Below are positions 1 through 12,539 of a stretch of DNA of 64,000 nucleotides, in pieces (position 1 is the stretch's first letter; the number at the start of each line of letters is the position of its first letter). A program made the translations under genes and the position numbers. The notes below the pieces were generated by a model. It did no database searches and was not told the origin of the DNA. It worked only from the letters and a program-made list of their open reading frames with translations. The DNA comes from Pagrus major (taxonomy: Eukaryota; Chordata; Actinopteri; Spariformes; Sparidae), in assembly GCF_040436345.1 (NCBI RefSeq), contig NC_133236.1, positions 14,004,443-14,068,442 on the forward strand, given 5' to 3'.

Positions 1-121
1 AGGGGCCATCACAGCACTCCTGGCTCGGACCACATCCATCTTTGAACTCGGCCTTCATTTTGTTCTCATCTACACACCTGAGATGTTTTATGGCTGCATC
101 TAACACAGTTGTGATGCTATC
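1..121 (-). pseudogene. Module C terminal exon, cut by window edge
   Basis: Minus-strand open frame with an AG acceptor at 123-122 and exon start at 121. The C-terminal part reads KAEFKDGCGPS then ECCDGP, matching the copies at 23.7, 33.7 and 56.0 kb, where it ends in CLTV and a stop. The stop of this copy lies outside the window. I do not recognise the family. The Cys pattern (one Cys, 14 residues, Cys, a CC pair, Cys) suggests a secreted disulfide-containing peptide, which is inference. Confidence 0.45.
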
Positions 122-173
122 CTATTGTCTTTGCGTTTATTAAAATAACATCAGGATTAAATTGACTTCTCAC

Positions 174-228
174 CTTTCCACAGCTTGTTTGTCAGAACCA
201 AAACAAAAACTGGTGTCACAGACAGCAG
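174..228 (-). pseudogene. Piscidin-like exon 1 remnant, TATA deleted
   Basis: Matches the 5' non-coding exon of the complete genes, including the AAAG/GTGAGAAG donor at 174/173. About 85 bp that in complete copies carry the transcription start and the TTATAAAG box are missing: the sequence jumps from CACAGACAGCA straight to GGATGGAGATGG. The same deletion occurs at 33.9 kb. The exon sits directly upstream of a module C exon, separated by an intron-like gap of about 50 bp. Confidence 0.6.
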
Positions 229-455
229 GATGGAGATGGAATAATCTTATCCAGTCATTCTGTATTTCTCAATGTGTTTTTCAAAGTCAAGTTCTCCACA
301 TGGATGACAAGATGTTGATCTAATCTCACTTTGTCATGACGGGACATTTCACTGTCCTCACAGTCACACAAAGTTACACAACACTACTTATCATCCCCTG
401 GCTCTATGGCCTCACAAAATGTGACCATTAGAAGTTCTGTCCTATAACTGTTTAT

Positions 456-1590
456 ATGACTAAAAAGACAATGCATGATGTTTTTGCTAAGACAAGAAGT
501 AATTTATTTGTTATATCAGCAAAATATCATCATCTAAAACAACAGGCACAAAACAGAGACAGCTTATTTGTAGTGCACCTTTTAATTGAGCAGGAATGTT
601 TTCAACATCAAGCAATTTTACATTTTTCTAAATCAATGGGAGCTGTTCCTGAGATCACAACACACATCTCAAGGGCTTCATGTTTACCCATCCAATTATT
701 TCTTGCTTTGCAAAGCACAAAGATGTAGCTGAATCAATATTTTCAAAAAGAACATTGTTCACTCAAAAGAGCCGTCATTATAAAGCTGAGACTGATCGTT
801 GTCCACTGTAAGTGGGGATCTTTCCACTCTTCTTTACCAAGTTACAGAAGAGAAAAACAAAACATTAGATCAGAAAAAAGTAGTCAAATTATCAACAGAG
901 AGGGTCAAAAATACAGCTTGATGCTTTTGTTAAAAGTCACAGTGACACTGACTAACAGCAAGACAACAGCAGCCTGCCACACAATGCAAATACACATGAC
1001 TGCACGACTTTAAAGCCACTGCATGTGTTTGAATGTTGCTTAATTGGACCTCCTTTCAAACCGGTGGGGACGTGTACAAACTGACTGACACCTCCCTCAT
1101 CCTCCTGTTAGGTTGGGACAACTTTCCCTGTGATCATTTTTATTAGCACTTTAAGTTCTGAGGACATCATAGAAGTCAACTTACACCTGACTGAAGGTCT
1201 TATCAACCACATCAATTAGAGACACCTGTGTGGATGGACAAAGAGTGTCATCTGTACTAGAGCTGCAGAGATTAGCTGGTTACTCACCACTGAGTTTTTT
1301 TGTCAAATTTCAAGCAAAATGTGATGAGTGCAGCTTGTCAAGTGAAGGAATTAGCTATTTTTCCCTCATTTTACATTTTATTACCTTAAATGTCTTTGTC
1401 TCTTTTGGAAACAGCAAACAGTACGAATGTCATTTACACAATGATCATCTTGGCTCTCATAAAATTGTTATTTTGATTGTTTTTCTGATGCTTTATAGAC
1501 CAAATGATTCATCTATTGATGGAGGAAATGCCAGAAGACACAAGTACATTCAGAAACAGAAAGAAATAGGAAGAGTGTTCATTTAATAAA
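456..1590 (-). other. Module B, copy 0
   Basis: Second half of the array unit. Near 759-828 the minus strand has an open terminal-exon-like stretch starting GTGGAAAGATCCC, the same bases that begin exon 4 of the complete piscidin-like genes, and ending in NDGSFE and a stop at 761-759. No leader exon was found. At the other end (about 1490-1562) the minus strand has a TATA-like TCTATAAAGC and an ISRE-like GAAACAGAAA at 1553-1562 (given as plus strand). This copy has the 32-bp deletion described under Findings. It is either a decayed paralogue or a gene whose first exons I cannot see. The conserved plus-strand reading frames here have no recognisable product. Confidence 0.4.
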
Positions 1591-1924
1591 CTGATCCCAC
1601 CAACACACATTATTTAGATCTGCTTAATATAAACATTTACATCTGTCTTAATGAAAAACAATGTTCTTGATCATCATCACCAATAAAATTACAAGCACAT
1701 GTTCACTTAAATAATACCACAAAACAGAGACGGTCTTTTGTAATGCAGCTTTATTCAGCAGGATAGTTTTCACTATCGAGCAATTTTACATTTTTCAACA
1801 TCAGTTGGAGCTGTGACTAAAGTCACTACATCTCAAATACTTCATGTTTACTCATCCAATTATTTCTTGCTTTGCAAAGCACAAAGATATAGCTCAAACT
1901 ATATCTTCAAAATCAAGAACAGAC

Positions 1925-2805
1925 TCAGTCTTGATCGTATCGCCTCAATTTGTCGTCGGCCACTTCATCTTGGGATCTTTCCACACTGTTTGCATACCAA
2001 GTTAGAGAAGGGGGAACAAAAGAGAGGAATCAGTTAGTTAAATTATCAACAGAGGTTGATCAACAGAATCTTAATTGACAAATATTCAATAATTGAATAA
2101 TTTTGCAATAATTTTTCAAGCAAAATCTGACAGAAATTCACTGATTCCAGCTTCTGAAATGTGTCGACTTGCTTCTTTACCCTCTATTATATCATCGTGA
2201 ATTTAAATGGGTTGGACAAAATAAGGTAATTGAAGACATCATCTTGGGATCTGGTTAATACTGATGCTTTCTATGTTTGACAGGTTTGAGGCATTTCACA
2301 GACTTTTTATTTCTTTTATTCGTCTGTTTGAAATCAACAGAAAATATTCAGTAATACTTACCTTTTACGTCCGTTTCCTAAAGGGACAAAAAGATGAAAA
2401 TGACATAAATAAACATTAGCATAATATTATCACATTTGAAAATCTTTACATTTAGAACATTAATGATGCTCTCTTTACTAGTATAAGGTTTATTATCTGA
2501 GATGCCAGGACTACATAAAAGATTTTAGCTAAACACAGAACTAAATGAAGTTGTATGTAGTCAGTTAGTACAGTCAAGTGTGATTTGTTGATCTCAGACT
2601 AAAGTAGCCTGCTGTTTGTGTAAATCAGAGGTCAATCTGTTAACATCAACACAGTATGTAGGAACAGTTGTGACTTGCCGCCTCCACTGCCACCACCGCA
2701 ATTACTGTTAGCGCCACTACAACCGCCAGTTTGAGGAGCACTCTCCCCAGGTTCAGCCATGAGGACGACCAGCGTCAACACCAGAAAGATCATAACACAC
2801 TTCAT
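1925..2805 (-). CDS. Piscidin-like secreted peptide precursor, Gly-rich (A1)
   Basis: Predicted secreted host-defence-type peptide precursor. Exons on the minus strand: non-coding exon 1 about 3034-2940; exon 2 2806-2679 with ATG at 2805; a 16-nt exon 3 at 2377-2362; exon 4 from 1985 with stop at 1927-1925. Coding total 204 nt, 67 residues. Exon 2 encodes a hydrophobic leader beginning MKCVMIFLVL and ending MAEPGE, close to piscidin/moronecidin leaders, then a Gly/Ser/Asn-rich stretch with two Cys. Exon 4 ends in QDEVADDKLRRYDQD, like the C-terminal propiece of that family. Known piscidin genes also have four exons. Odd points: the exon 2 donor is GC (GCAAGT), and the middle part has none of the Phe/His-rich amphipathic helix of true piscidins. 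Poly(A) signal AATAAA at 1755-1750. The splice pattern is inferred from consensus sites and an unbroken frame. Confidence 0.72.
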
Positions 2806-2939
2806 CCTGAGGAACAAATCACAATGGCCACATCCAGAATCATTCACTGCCTTCATTCACCAGTGTCAAAGCTCATCACATCTCATCTAAAAGACTTTGC
2901 ATTTATTAAAGTAACATCAGGATTAAATTGACTTCTCAC

Positions 2940-3130
2940 CTTTCCACAGCTTGTTTGTCAGAACCAAAAAAAAACTGGTGTCACAGACAGCAAAGTGAGC
3001 ACTGTGAGATCTAGAGGTGATGTGGACGTCTTTGCTGAGCAGTCGTGAGTTACCCGTCTCTTTATAAGGATGGAGACGGAATAATCTTATCCAGTCATTC
3101 TGTATTTCTCAATGTGTTTTTCAAAGTCAA
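2940..3130 (-). promoter_or_regulatory. Promoter and exon 1 of piscidin-like gene A1
   Basis: Minus-strand TATA box TTATAAAG (core at 3066-3061) lies about 30 bp before the expected start of non-coding exon 1, whose donor AAAG/GTGAGAAG is at 2940/2939. Further upstream is ATTGAGAAAT, a loose C/EBP-like match. The whole block is nearly identical in the other complete units. Confidence 0.65.
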
Positions 3131-3295
3131 GTTCTGCACATGGATGACAAGATGTTGATCTAATCTCACTTTGTCATGACGGGACATTTCACTGTCCTCA
3201 CAGTCACACAAAGTTACACAACACTACTTATCATCCCCCGGCTCTATGTCCTCACAAAATGTGACCATTAGAAGTTCTGTCCTATAACTGTTTAT

Positions 3296-4346
3296 ATGAC
3301 TAAAAAGACAATGCATGATGTTTTTGCTAAGACAAGAAGTAATTTATTTGTTATATCAGCAACATATCATCATTTAAAACAACAGGCACAAAACAGAGAC
3401 AGCTTTTTTGTAAAGCACCTTTTTATTGAGCAGGAATGTTTTCAACATCAAGCAATTTTACATTTTTCTAAATCAATGGCAGCTGTTCCTGAGATCACAA
3501 TACACATCTCAAGGGCTTCATGTTAACCCATCCAATTATTTCTTGATTTGCAAAGCACAAAGATGTAGCTGAATCAATATTTTCAAAAAGAACACTGTTC
3601 ACTCAAAAGAGCCGTCATTATGATGCTGAGACTGATCGTTGTCCACTGTAGTTGGTGGTCTGTCCACTCTTCTTTACCAAGCTGGAGAAGACAAAAACAA
3701 AACATTAGATCTGAAAAAATAACAGACAGAGAGAGTCAAAAATGCAGCTTGATGCTTTTGTTAAAAGTGACCAAAAACATCTCAGACTTCACACAGTTGA
3801 GCAACCTAGATACAATGTTTGGCGGGGAGTCTTGTTCTGACTGACACCTCCCTCGTCCTCCTGTTAGGTTGGGACAACTTTCCCTGTGATCATTTTTATT
3901 AGCACATTAAGTTCTGAGGACATCATAGAAGTCAACTAACACCTGACTGAAGGTCTTATCAACCACATCAATTAGAGACACCTGTGTGGATGGACAAAGA
4001 GTGTCATCTGTACTAGAGCTGCAGAGATTAGCTGGTTACTCACCACTGAGTTTTTTTGTCAAATTTCAAGCAAAAATGCCAAAAATGTGATGATTGCAGC
4101 TTGTCAAATGAAGGAATTAGCTATTTTTTCCTTATTTTACATTTTAATACCTTGAATTTCTTTGTCTCTTTTAGAAACAGCCAACACTACAAATGTCATT
4201 TACACAATGATCATCTTGTTTCTCATAAAATTGTTACTTTGACTGTTGTTCTGATGCTTTATAGACCGAATGATTCATCTATTGATGGAGGAAATGCCAG
4301 AAGACACAAGTACATTCAGAAACAGAAAGAAATAGGAAGAGTGTTC
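3296..4346 (-). other. Module B, copy 1, split by the 13-kb element
   Basis: Same layout as copy 0: terminal-exon-like frame near 3600-3690 ending NDGSFE, ISRE-like GAAACAGAAA at 4319-4328. The Merlin-type element inserted 11 bp beyond the ISRE-like site, duplicating GAGTGTTC, so the last few bases of the module continue at 17379. Confidence 0.4.
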
Positions 4347-6190
4347 GGTAACCCTTTCTTTTACGGTACAGTAATTACTGGGTATTTACCCAGTAATTAG
4401 ATGGTAACAAAAACACGTTACCAGGTAATTACAACTGGTAACAAGAAGGTAAGTACAATGAAACTATGGACAAATTGCTGGGTATTTACCTTGTAACTGT
4501 TTGGTAAATTTTAGTGTGTTATTGGGTTATAAGCTGGTAATAAGCAGGTAGCTACAGTCCCCTAATTACTAGCTACTTACCCAGTGAATATATGGTAACA
4601 AAAAGATATTACTAGGTATTAACCACTCTAATAAGAAGGTAAGTACAATGAAACTATGGGCAAAGTACTAGGTATTTACCCACTAAATTATAAAGCATTC
4701 TTGGTAATCACTACTGGTAATAAGTGGGTAAAAACAGCAAATCTACGGCTGAAATACTCGGTACACTAGGTAAATTATACTTAAGATTGTAGATATTTTA
4801 CCTTTGCCATTGAATCAACACAAACTTGTACCATGTAGGTTCAGATATATTACTATGTAATACATGATCATTTACCTGGTAAGTAAACTGAAACTGTACT
4901 GTAAAAGAAAGCCTTGTTTGTTTGTACGTAATTACCATGTTCTTACACATATAATTTGTAATAGATAACTCATCTCACTGGTAAATAAACACTAACGTGT
5001 ACCATGTAGGTTCAGATATATTACTATGTAATACACGATCATTTACCTGGTAAGTAAACTGAAACTGTACTGTAAAAGAAAGCCTTGTTTGTTTCGACGT
5101 AATTACCATGTTCTTACACATATAATTTGTAATAGATAACTCACCTCACTGGTAAATAAACACTAACGTGTACCATGTAGGTTCAGATATATTACTATGT
5201 AATACACGATCATTTACCTGGTAAGTAAACTGAAACTGTACTGTAAAAGAAAGCCTTGTTTGTTTCCATGTAATTACCATGTTCTTACACATATAATTTG
5301 TAATAGATAACTCACCTCACTGGTAAATAAACACTAACGTGTACCATGTAGGTTCAGATATATTACTATGTAATACACGATCATTTACCTGGTAAGTAAA
5401 CTGAAACTGTACTGTAAAAGAAAGCCTTGTTTGTTTCCATGTAATTACCATGTTCTTACATCTATAATTTGTAATAGATAACTCACCTCACTGGTAAATA
5501 AACACTAACGTGTACCATGTAGGTTCAGATATATTACTATGTAATACACCATCATTTACCTGGTAAGTAAACTGAAACTGTACTGTAAAAGAAAGCCTTG
5601 TTTGTTTCCATGTAATTACCATGTTCTTACACATATAATTTGTAATAGATAACTCACCTCACTGGTAAATAAACACTAACGTGTACCATGTAGGTTCAGA
5701 TATATTACTATGTAATACACGATCATTTACCTGGTAAGTAAACTGAAACTGTACTGTAAAAGAAAGCCTTGTTTGTTTCCATGTAATTACCATGTTCTTA
5801 CATCTATAATTTGTAATAGATAACTCACCTCACTGGTAAATAAACACTAACGTGTACCATGTAGGTTCAGATATATTACTATGTAATACACCATCATTTA
5901 CCTGGTAAGTAAACTGAAACTGTACTGTAAAAGAAAGCCTTGTTTGTTTCCATGTAATTACCATGTTCTTACACATATAATTTGTAATAGATAACTCACC
6001 TCACTGGTAAATAAACACTAACGTGTACCATGTAGGTTCAGATATATTACTATGTAATACACCATCATTTACCTGGTAAGTAAACTGAAACTGTACTGTA
6101 AAAGAAAGCCTTGTTTGTTTCCATGTAATTACCATGTTCTTACACATGTAATTTGTAATAGATAACTCAACTCACTGGTAAATAAACACA
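4347..6190. repeat. Left inverted terminus with eight 171-bp repeats
   Basis: The outer ~480 bp is unique and rich in GGTAA/TTACC motifs. From about 4829 the block starting GTACCATGTAGGTTCAG recurs about every 171 bp, eight times (about 4829, 4999, 5170, 5341, 5512, 5683, 5853, 6024). The whole terminus is the inverse complement of 14984-17378. Single-base variants between repeats, such as TTTCCATG versus TTTCGACG, occur in both termini. Confidence 0.9.
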
Positions 6191-6645
6191 AACTTGAAAC
6201 TTATAACTCCACAACATTACTAAGTAAAACATGTCAAATTACCCAGTGAGTAAGATGCCACTGTACCATACAAAATGGAATGTTTAATCGTTTAAATGCA
6301 TAACAAAGGCACAGTAGAATGCAACAAGGTGTGCAAAAGTTTAAATTGTTGAAAACATGAGCAATATTAAATAATATAATAATAATACTTATTACGGCAG
6401 ATTTGGGATTCAAAGACAACACAACACCAAAAAAACAAACAAACATACAAAAAAAAAACAGAACTTTAAAATCTTAAATAAAGTATCCTGCTGTACACAA
6501 GTAGAGGTACTCTAAAACTGTAATTTCTGCACTTTCACCAGAACAGAACTGGCAGAACTGGCTTCAACTTCCTACAATAGCGAAAAACACATAACCCTTC
6601 CTAACATTGTAGAAGTGTCTACGACTCAGTGAGTAGTGTGAACCC

Positions 6646-9490
6646 TCACTTTCTGAATTTACATTTTATGGGTAGCAGCTCAGACTTTTTTTTCATTTGT
6701 TTAATTTTTTCTTCAAGAGGTGTATTACCCTCCAGGAAGGTCTTGCAGGTTTTGGCATACTTTCCTAAAGTGTCCTCCTCAGTGAACTCTGGCAGAAGCC
6801 CGAAGTCTTCACCCTCTGCAGCAATCAGTACTTCTGCAATGATTGCTGTCAAGGCGATTGTGTTTCTGTCCACGCTCAGCGATTCACAGCTGAGGCTGAC
6901 GCTCCTTTTACGCCTAAATTCTTTCAGAACAGCTCTGTATCGGTGTACGACGTCCTCTGGAGTATTAACTGCAAGACAGATTATAAAATATGATCTATTA
7001 ACATTATATCATGATCACAAATACATACATTGTATCATGTATATGATAATCCATCAATCCACTGATTGATTATCAAAGGCTTCAATGAAAACAAGTGCAC
7101 ACAACCGAGAAGGGTGAGCAAAACAGCGGAGAAGTGACCGGACGTACAGATTCACTTAATGATGCAATTTATAAATCAATAAAAGTCGTATTTTGACCAA
7201 CATTTGTGATACGTATGAAATAGGGATGTAAACAATTAATCAACTATCGATTAATTGTCGGTAAGAATTTAATAGATTAAATTAAATTAATTGCAGTTAA
7301 TTTATCCTTTCCACAGGAGTTTTTCTGTGAAATGTAAACAAGCAAAGCTGACATAATGTAGTGGGATCTCTGTTTAAAACATGTGCATAGCACACTGATC
7401 ACACAAGGGAGAGAGAGACAAAGCTGTTGTAGCCTACCTACTGGCCTCAGACATGTAGATCGCTAAAACACCAACAGCCAGTGAGTAACGAGTCAAAAAG
7501 CCACCGCCAGTACTCACTGCTGCCTGCAGTAGCCTGTTAATTCATGAACGCAGCTCAAGCTGACCTGGTGCCTCAGCACGGCGCCCACGCTTTGGTGAAG
7601 ACACCGAATCCCTCATTTTAGCCGGGTCGCTACCGAAGCTAAATTTAAAATTTAAAAAAATTTAAAAAAATTTAAAAACGCTCGTCACAGTGGAGCTGAG
7701 AACAGCGGAGTTTCCTCTACTACAGCTGAACAGATGACATCTGGTCAAGACATAAGGACCTGTCATAGTCTCATGGTGCATTTCATTATTATAAACTTAA
7801 ACCTCAAAGCTGTCAGTCCTCAGACTGTCCTGACCTGTCCCTGAACATCACACAGGGACAACATGGAGCTGTGTGATTTGTTACTGAGTCTTATTAATGT
7901 TTATATCAAGCTGGGTTCAACAAATCAGTTTATGCTAGTTTGATTTAAGCCTAGTGGCAGGAAAGACCAATTCACCTGTATGTATTGTGTATGGCCCATG
8001 CTTGGTCATGTTAGAAGTCAAGTTAGAGGAAAAATGTTTAGGGTGTTTTTACTGTTCTCAATTGTAAAAATGGGTCACATTGGACCCTCTGCATTATTAA
8101 AGGGTTAAATAACGTGTTACTTAAACATTTTTATTGTGCTCTTAAAGTAAACAAATAAATATTAGTGTAGAGCCCTGTATAACCAATGTTCAGCTTAAAT
8201 TTTCCTTCTAACAAACCTAAATTTCCCAGTGGAAAATTTAGGTTTCTCAGGAAAATGGCGGGAATAAGCGCTAAAGAAACAAGAATGGGCCTTACTTCTT
8301 CTGTTTAACTAATATACAGTGTTTCTAATAAATAGCTGTCATATTCATTTCTGCGTAGGACATGGTCAATATTGAAAATCAGTTTCTATCATAGTTGTTG
8401 ACAATACTCTGTCCTTGGCAATGCCCTGAACGATGAACTACAATGACTGTATTATACAATATAAGATGATTGTGTGTTTTATAATGATTAAAGTTACCTC
8501 TTTTCCCAAATTTTGCAGGGTTTTGCTTGTTATTCTTCCTCTTCTTCTTCCTCTTTTCTTCTTCTGAGGAGGAGTCTGACCCAGAGTCTGATGAGTCAGA
8601 CTCTGAGGAATCCATTAGCTTCCTTTTATCTGAGTCATTAACAGAGTACCAAAATTAGAAAATAATTATTCTTATTCTTTTTTCTGATTTTCCACCTAAA
8701 AAATGATCTTGTTGAGTTTTCTTATATTATTTGTGTGATATGGATACAAAATCCGGAATTCATTTAGAATATAGAAATAGCCTTCCATGTTGTTTTTGGT
8801 AAGAACACTGTCTGGATACCTTTAGAAGAAGTTGAGGGTCTGGTCTTAAGTTTCTCCTTAATGAAATCCCGCTCCTGTTTGAGTAGTCGGTTCTCCTCTT
8901 TGAGTAGTCGATTCTCCTCTTTTAAGAGTCTATAATCCTCCTGTAGGTTAGCCATGGTTGGGGCAGTGGTTGGAGCAGAGAGATGCGTAATCTCTTCAAC
9001 TAAAAAAGATGCAAAGGAAATTATTACATATTGATATATATATTAGGGCTGCAATGAGCTGCATAATAATACTGTCATTATCTGGAAGTGGTGGAGGGGC
9101 CAGAGAACAGGTTCTTGGAGTTAGTGTTTCAATTATCAACCAGAGGAGGGTGCATGATAACAATTTTACACCGGGTGGCCATTATACACTTAATGTTTTT
9201 ACTTTACATTTGCAGTATAATATATTATTGTCAGAACCTGTCTGGATAAACTGCACAGTACAGGCCATTAAATGTCAACCAAGGGAAGTACTCCTCATGA
9301 CTGGGGCAGTACCCCTTTTGAGCAAGGAAAACCCTATCTTGCCACCACACAAAATACTTTTGTAGTATTTACATCCTTTCCCATATAAAATTAAGTTACC
9401 TTCATTGCCAGACTGCAGCAAGTCTTCATCTGGTGGGTTGTTGTTTCTTTTTGATGTGTTGGTTCGTCTCTTACCCCGTGTGGATGGCAT
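6646..9490 (-). CDS. CCDC106-like coiled-coil protein carried by the transposon
   Basis: Four coding exons on the minus strand: 9490-9400, 8999-8820, 8629-8498 and 6968-6646 (stop TGA at 6648-6646). All junctions are GT-AG and phase 1, giving 726 nt, 241 residues, with no internal stop. Exon 1 is basic (PSTRGKRRTNTSKR). Exon 2 has a strong leucine coiled coil with repeated LLKEENR. Exon 3 has a Ser/Asp/Glu run followed by a Lys/Arg-rich nuclear-localisation-like stretch. Exon 4 has VDRNTIALTAIIAEV and ends near MKKKSELLPI, matching the C-terminal domain of vertebrate CCDC106 as I remember it (VDRNT ... IAEL ... LLPI). CCDC106 is a nuclear protein reported to bind p53. Its role in a transposon is unknown; regulation of transposition or nuclear targeting would be guesses. 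It is divergent from the transposase gene and about 3 kb from it. Confidence 0.75.
7224..8173. repeat. Probable hAT-derived fragments in CCDC106-like intron 3
   Basis: TAGGGATGTAAACAATTAATC at 7224 and the complement of CAGGGCTCTACACTAA near 8160-8173 both resemble fish hAT termini, but they do not match each other and no target duplication is visible. I read this as a composite or truncated pair of non-autonomous elements. The rest of the 1.5-kb intron shows no coding sequence. Confidence 0.3.
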
Positions 9491-10165
9491 GACTATATGT
9501 AAAAGAAAGAAAGAAAAAAAAAAAGACTAACATTGTGTTAGTGTCCTTTAGCACATGGACTGTAGCTAATGTTCTTAAGAAAACAAGAAGATTATTGATT
9601 CTTCTTTGGAGGAGGGTCTGGCGAGCGAGACTATTCATTAGGAGACAGCACAGCAGCCTTTGCTTGCTATTAAGCTATATCTAGCTCACCAAAAGACAGA
9701 AAAAAAACAAGAAACAGGCCGTATAAAAAGAAGTGGAAGTGTCAGAGACTCTGACAGCTTCAGGACCTCAGTGAGGATGGAAAATCTGATGAGGGAGAAA
9801 TATCACTGTGACTGTCCCCTCATTTCCACCTCATCAATCGTCTTCAACTGATAAAAGAGTAATTAGCATAAACACGAATGATTTTGTGTGCTGGCTCTAT
9901 GAAATAGCATCTCAGGCTGCAGAGTTGCTATGGCTCCAACACTGTACAGCGGGTTTTTCCTTGGCAGTGTGGGACGGAGAGAAATAATCCGCTCAGCACG
10001 TGGCTGCCAAAAAAAAAAGTCCCGAAAGCAGATATCAGCAGAATGTTTTTGTTAATATAAGTCCTAAATAGTCCTATTTTCCGTCAGCAATCACTTACAT
10101 GGAGTGTTTCAGCCGAAACACGAGTCTCTCCGTCACTCTGCTCTGCTGTAAACAGAGGAGAAAAA
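9491..10165. other. Spacer upstream of the CCDC106-like gene
   Basis: Lies between the start of the CCDC106-like gene and the nested hAT element and should hold its promoter. I see no clear TATA box and no convincing coding sequence. Confidence 0.4.
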
Positions 10166-10173
10166 CTTATATA

Positions 10174-11795
10174 CAAGGGCGTAGGTTTGGTCTCAGCTTT
10201 GGTAGTGACATTACCAGGGGTGGACTGGGACAAAAATTCAGCTCTGGCATTTTCTGTCCAGACCAGCCCACTATATTATCAGCGGACACCACGAAGAAGT
10301 CCACAAATCTCGTGGCGTCCTTTCTCACACATACTACAAAGGAGAGTCATATTCCTTGATAGCAGTTAACAAATAAAGCACGTAGCTATGAACTCAAGGA
10401 CTAAAACTGACAGCTATAGCAATCAACCAATCAATCTTTGTTCATTATAGTGTCAAATCACAACAGAAGTTATGTTATGACCAGGGGTGGGACGAGACTA
10501 ACGGGAAGAACCCAAAACCAGAGACGGGGTGGAGTTTTTCTCACATCATTACTTACATTTGCACAACAGTTGGTGCATTTCTCAAAACAATTAGTACAAA
10601 CTGCAAAACCTTGTTGATAACCTGCAAAAGCATGTCACATGCTCAAAATAGAGGTCATTCCTCAAAACCAAGTATTCCTATCAATGAAAGTGTGTGTGTC
10701 ATAAAAAAAAGTCCTGACACCATCATTTATGAACAAGGTAGTCAAATGGCTTTGTCGTGTTTTCATTAGGACACTTTACTAGTGTTTCCCAATGCAAAAA
10801 AGCCAGATCTTTGTGACCTGAAAATGCTCAAGACTATACACTAACACTATACACAGCCATTTGAAAACTACAGTAAAAGTAACACATTTACACACAAATT
10901 ATACCTATTAGATAGTTATCACCTCAGTAAACAATAAATGAATTGAAAGATTACAATAAATTCAATGGTAAATATTGCAAATTAAATGTATTATTTGCTA
11001 TAGGTTTACTTGTGTTTTGTATCTCTGTTTACAGCTCATCAGGCCACGTGAATGTTTACTGTTGCTATGGCAACAAGAGACCGCTGACGTTAGCATCTGT
11101 TAGCTAGCTTAGCTAAATCATCTGAACAATAATAACCCATAATATCACAATTCGGCGTATTTGAACAAAATCAACCACAACTACCAACAGTCACAGCCCT
11201 TTAACTCTGGGCTGATGTGCTGCCACATGTTAGATTGTCAAAGTTAGAAAATAACGACTTCAGTCCCTGAGGAGCTACGTTAGCATTAGCGGCAGCTACG
11301 TTAGCATTAGCGGCAGCTGCATTCATCAGTATGTTAGTGAGGTCGCATCACATTCAATGTAAAAACGTTTTTTTACTTTGTTTTGGACATGTCTCAAACA
11401 TTTAGCCGAGCCAGCCCCAGGCTGACGTTACTGACCCTGTCTGCCTCCACTCGCTCATCATCGTCAGGTCCTCCTCCCTCGTCTCCCGGCACAGCAGCAC
11501 CTGTGGCTGCTGGCGGGTCGGTGTCACTGGTCCCGGCACCAAAAAGCTCCGTCAACTTCGCACATTTAGCAGCCTCCACCTCCAGAGACTTCAACTTTTT
11601 AATCGCTGTTTCTCAGCTGTTTCTTCCTCTTATCCATTTCAAGTAGCGGACACAGTTTGGAAGATGCTCACTACTACCACTCACTAACGTTACTACTGGC
11701 TCAGCAGCAGACAAATATTGGTAGTGACTATTTTGCAATCCTCTAACATTGGTTGTGACATGTCACGACCATCTATATAGAAACCTACGCCCATG
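10174..11795. mobile_element. Nested hAT element with 8-bp duplication CTTATATA
   Basis: Starts CAAGGGCGTAGGTTT and ends with the complement of CATGGGCGTAGGTTT, flanked by CTTATATA at 10166-10173 and 11796-11803. An 8-bp duplication and CA-GGGCG termini are typical of hAT. It carries no full transposase. The minus strand near 11.4-11.65 kb has a relic frame (EAAKCAKLTELFG) like the N-terminus of hAT/TTF-type transposases, preceded by a stop. It inserted between the two genes of the Merlin-type element. Confidence 0.82.
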
Positions 11796-12539
11796 CTTAT
11801 ATATATATATTAACTTATATGCATCCCAAAGCCATGGAGAGAATCCATTGCTCTGGTTAAGTTTGTTCCCCGTTGCGTTACGTTGTTACTGAATTTTGGT
11901 AGTCAAAATGCAGTAGGCTACAACGAAGGAAAAACGTTATGCATCTAAATTTTCACAAAACAGTTCACTGTATCTTGCACAATCAACATACCTTAGCAAA
12001 ATGCTCCTTGAAGGGCGCTTTATTCACTCCCCGCCGTCTTCTTTTCTCATCAAATTTGACAGAGCAGCACCACAGGTCTGACGCATCTTCCGGTCTACAC
12101 AGAGAGCGCCAGCAAGTAAAAGACATTTCTGTTTAACAATCTACGTAGGTGTGACAGTACAAATTACATGTGAATGAATGGACTTGAAAATGTTAAATAA
12201 ATGTTACGTAATGAAAGTGACTTATGAAAGACTGGTGCTTTGGTGCACTCGTACAGTTTTTTTTTCACCAGCGACACTCTTATTGTGAAGTATTTCCGTT
12301 GTTGTACTCGGTGCATTGGTGCTGATTTTATTAAAGTGAAAAGGCCGGGAAATTCAGCAGGAACTGAGGACTGAAGAAGAGGAGAACGTTGCTGATATCT
12401 ATGAGGAGTTTCGAACCTGGTAAAAGTAGGTTGAAACTATTAAGCTAAATCAATATATAAAGGCAACACGATGATATTACAAATGCATTTAATGTTACAT
12501 CCGTTATATTTTGAATTGTTTTTTTTTCTTTCCAGTAAA

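Noticed and set aside
1532-1580. Short minus-strand frame MYLCLLAFPPSIDESFGL in B copies with the 32-bp deletion
   Set aside because: Exists only where the deletion occurred and is closed by stops in other copies; no splice continuation.
1230-1586. Conserved plus-strand frames beginning MDGQRVSSVLELQRLAG in several units
   Set aside because: They run antisense through module B, carry no recognisable domain, and their C-terminus switches frame with the 32-bp indel. Similarity follows from recent duplication of the DNA, not evident coding constraint.
4829-6190. 171-bp repeat as centromeric satellite
   Set aside because: Same period as primate alpha satellite by coincidence. The arrays are bounded, inverted relative to each other, and part of a transposon with target duplications.
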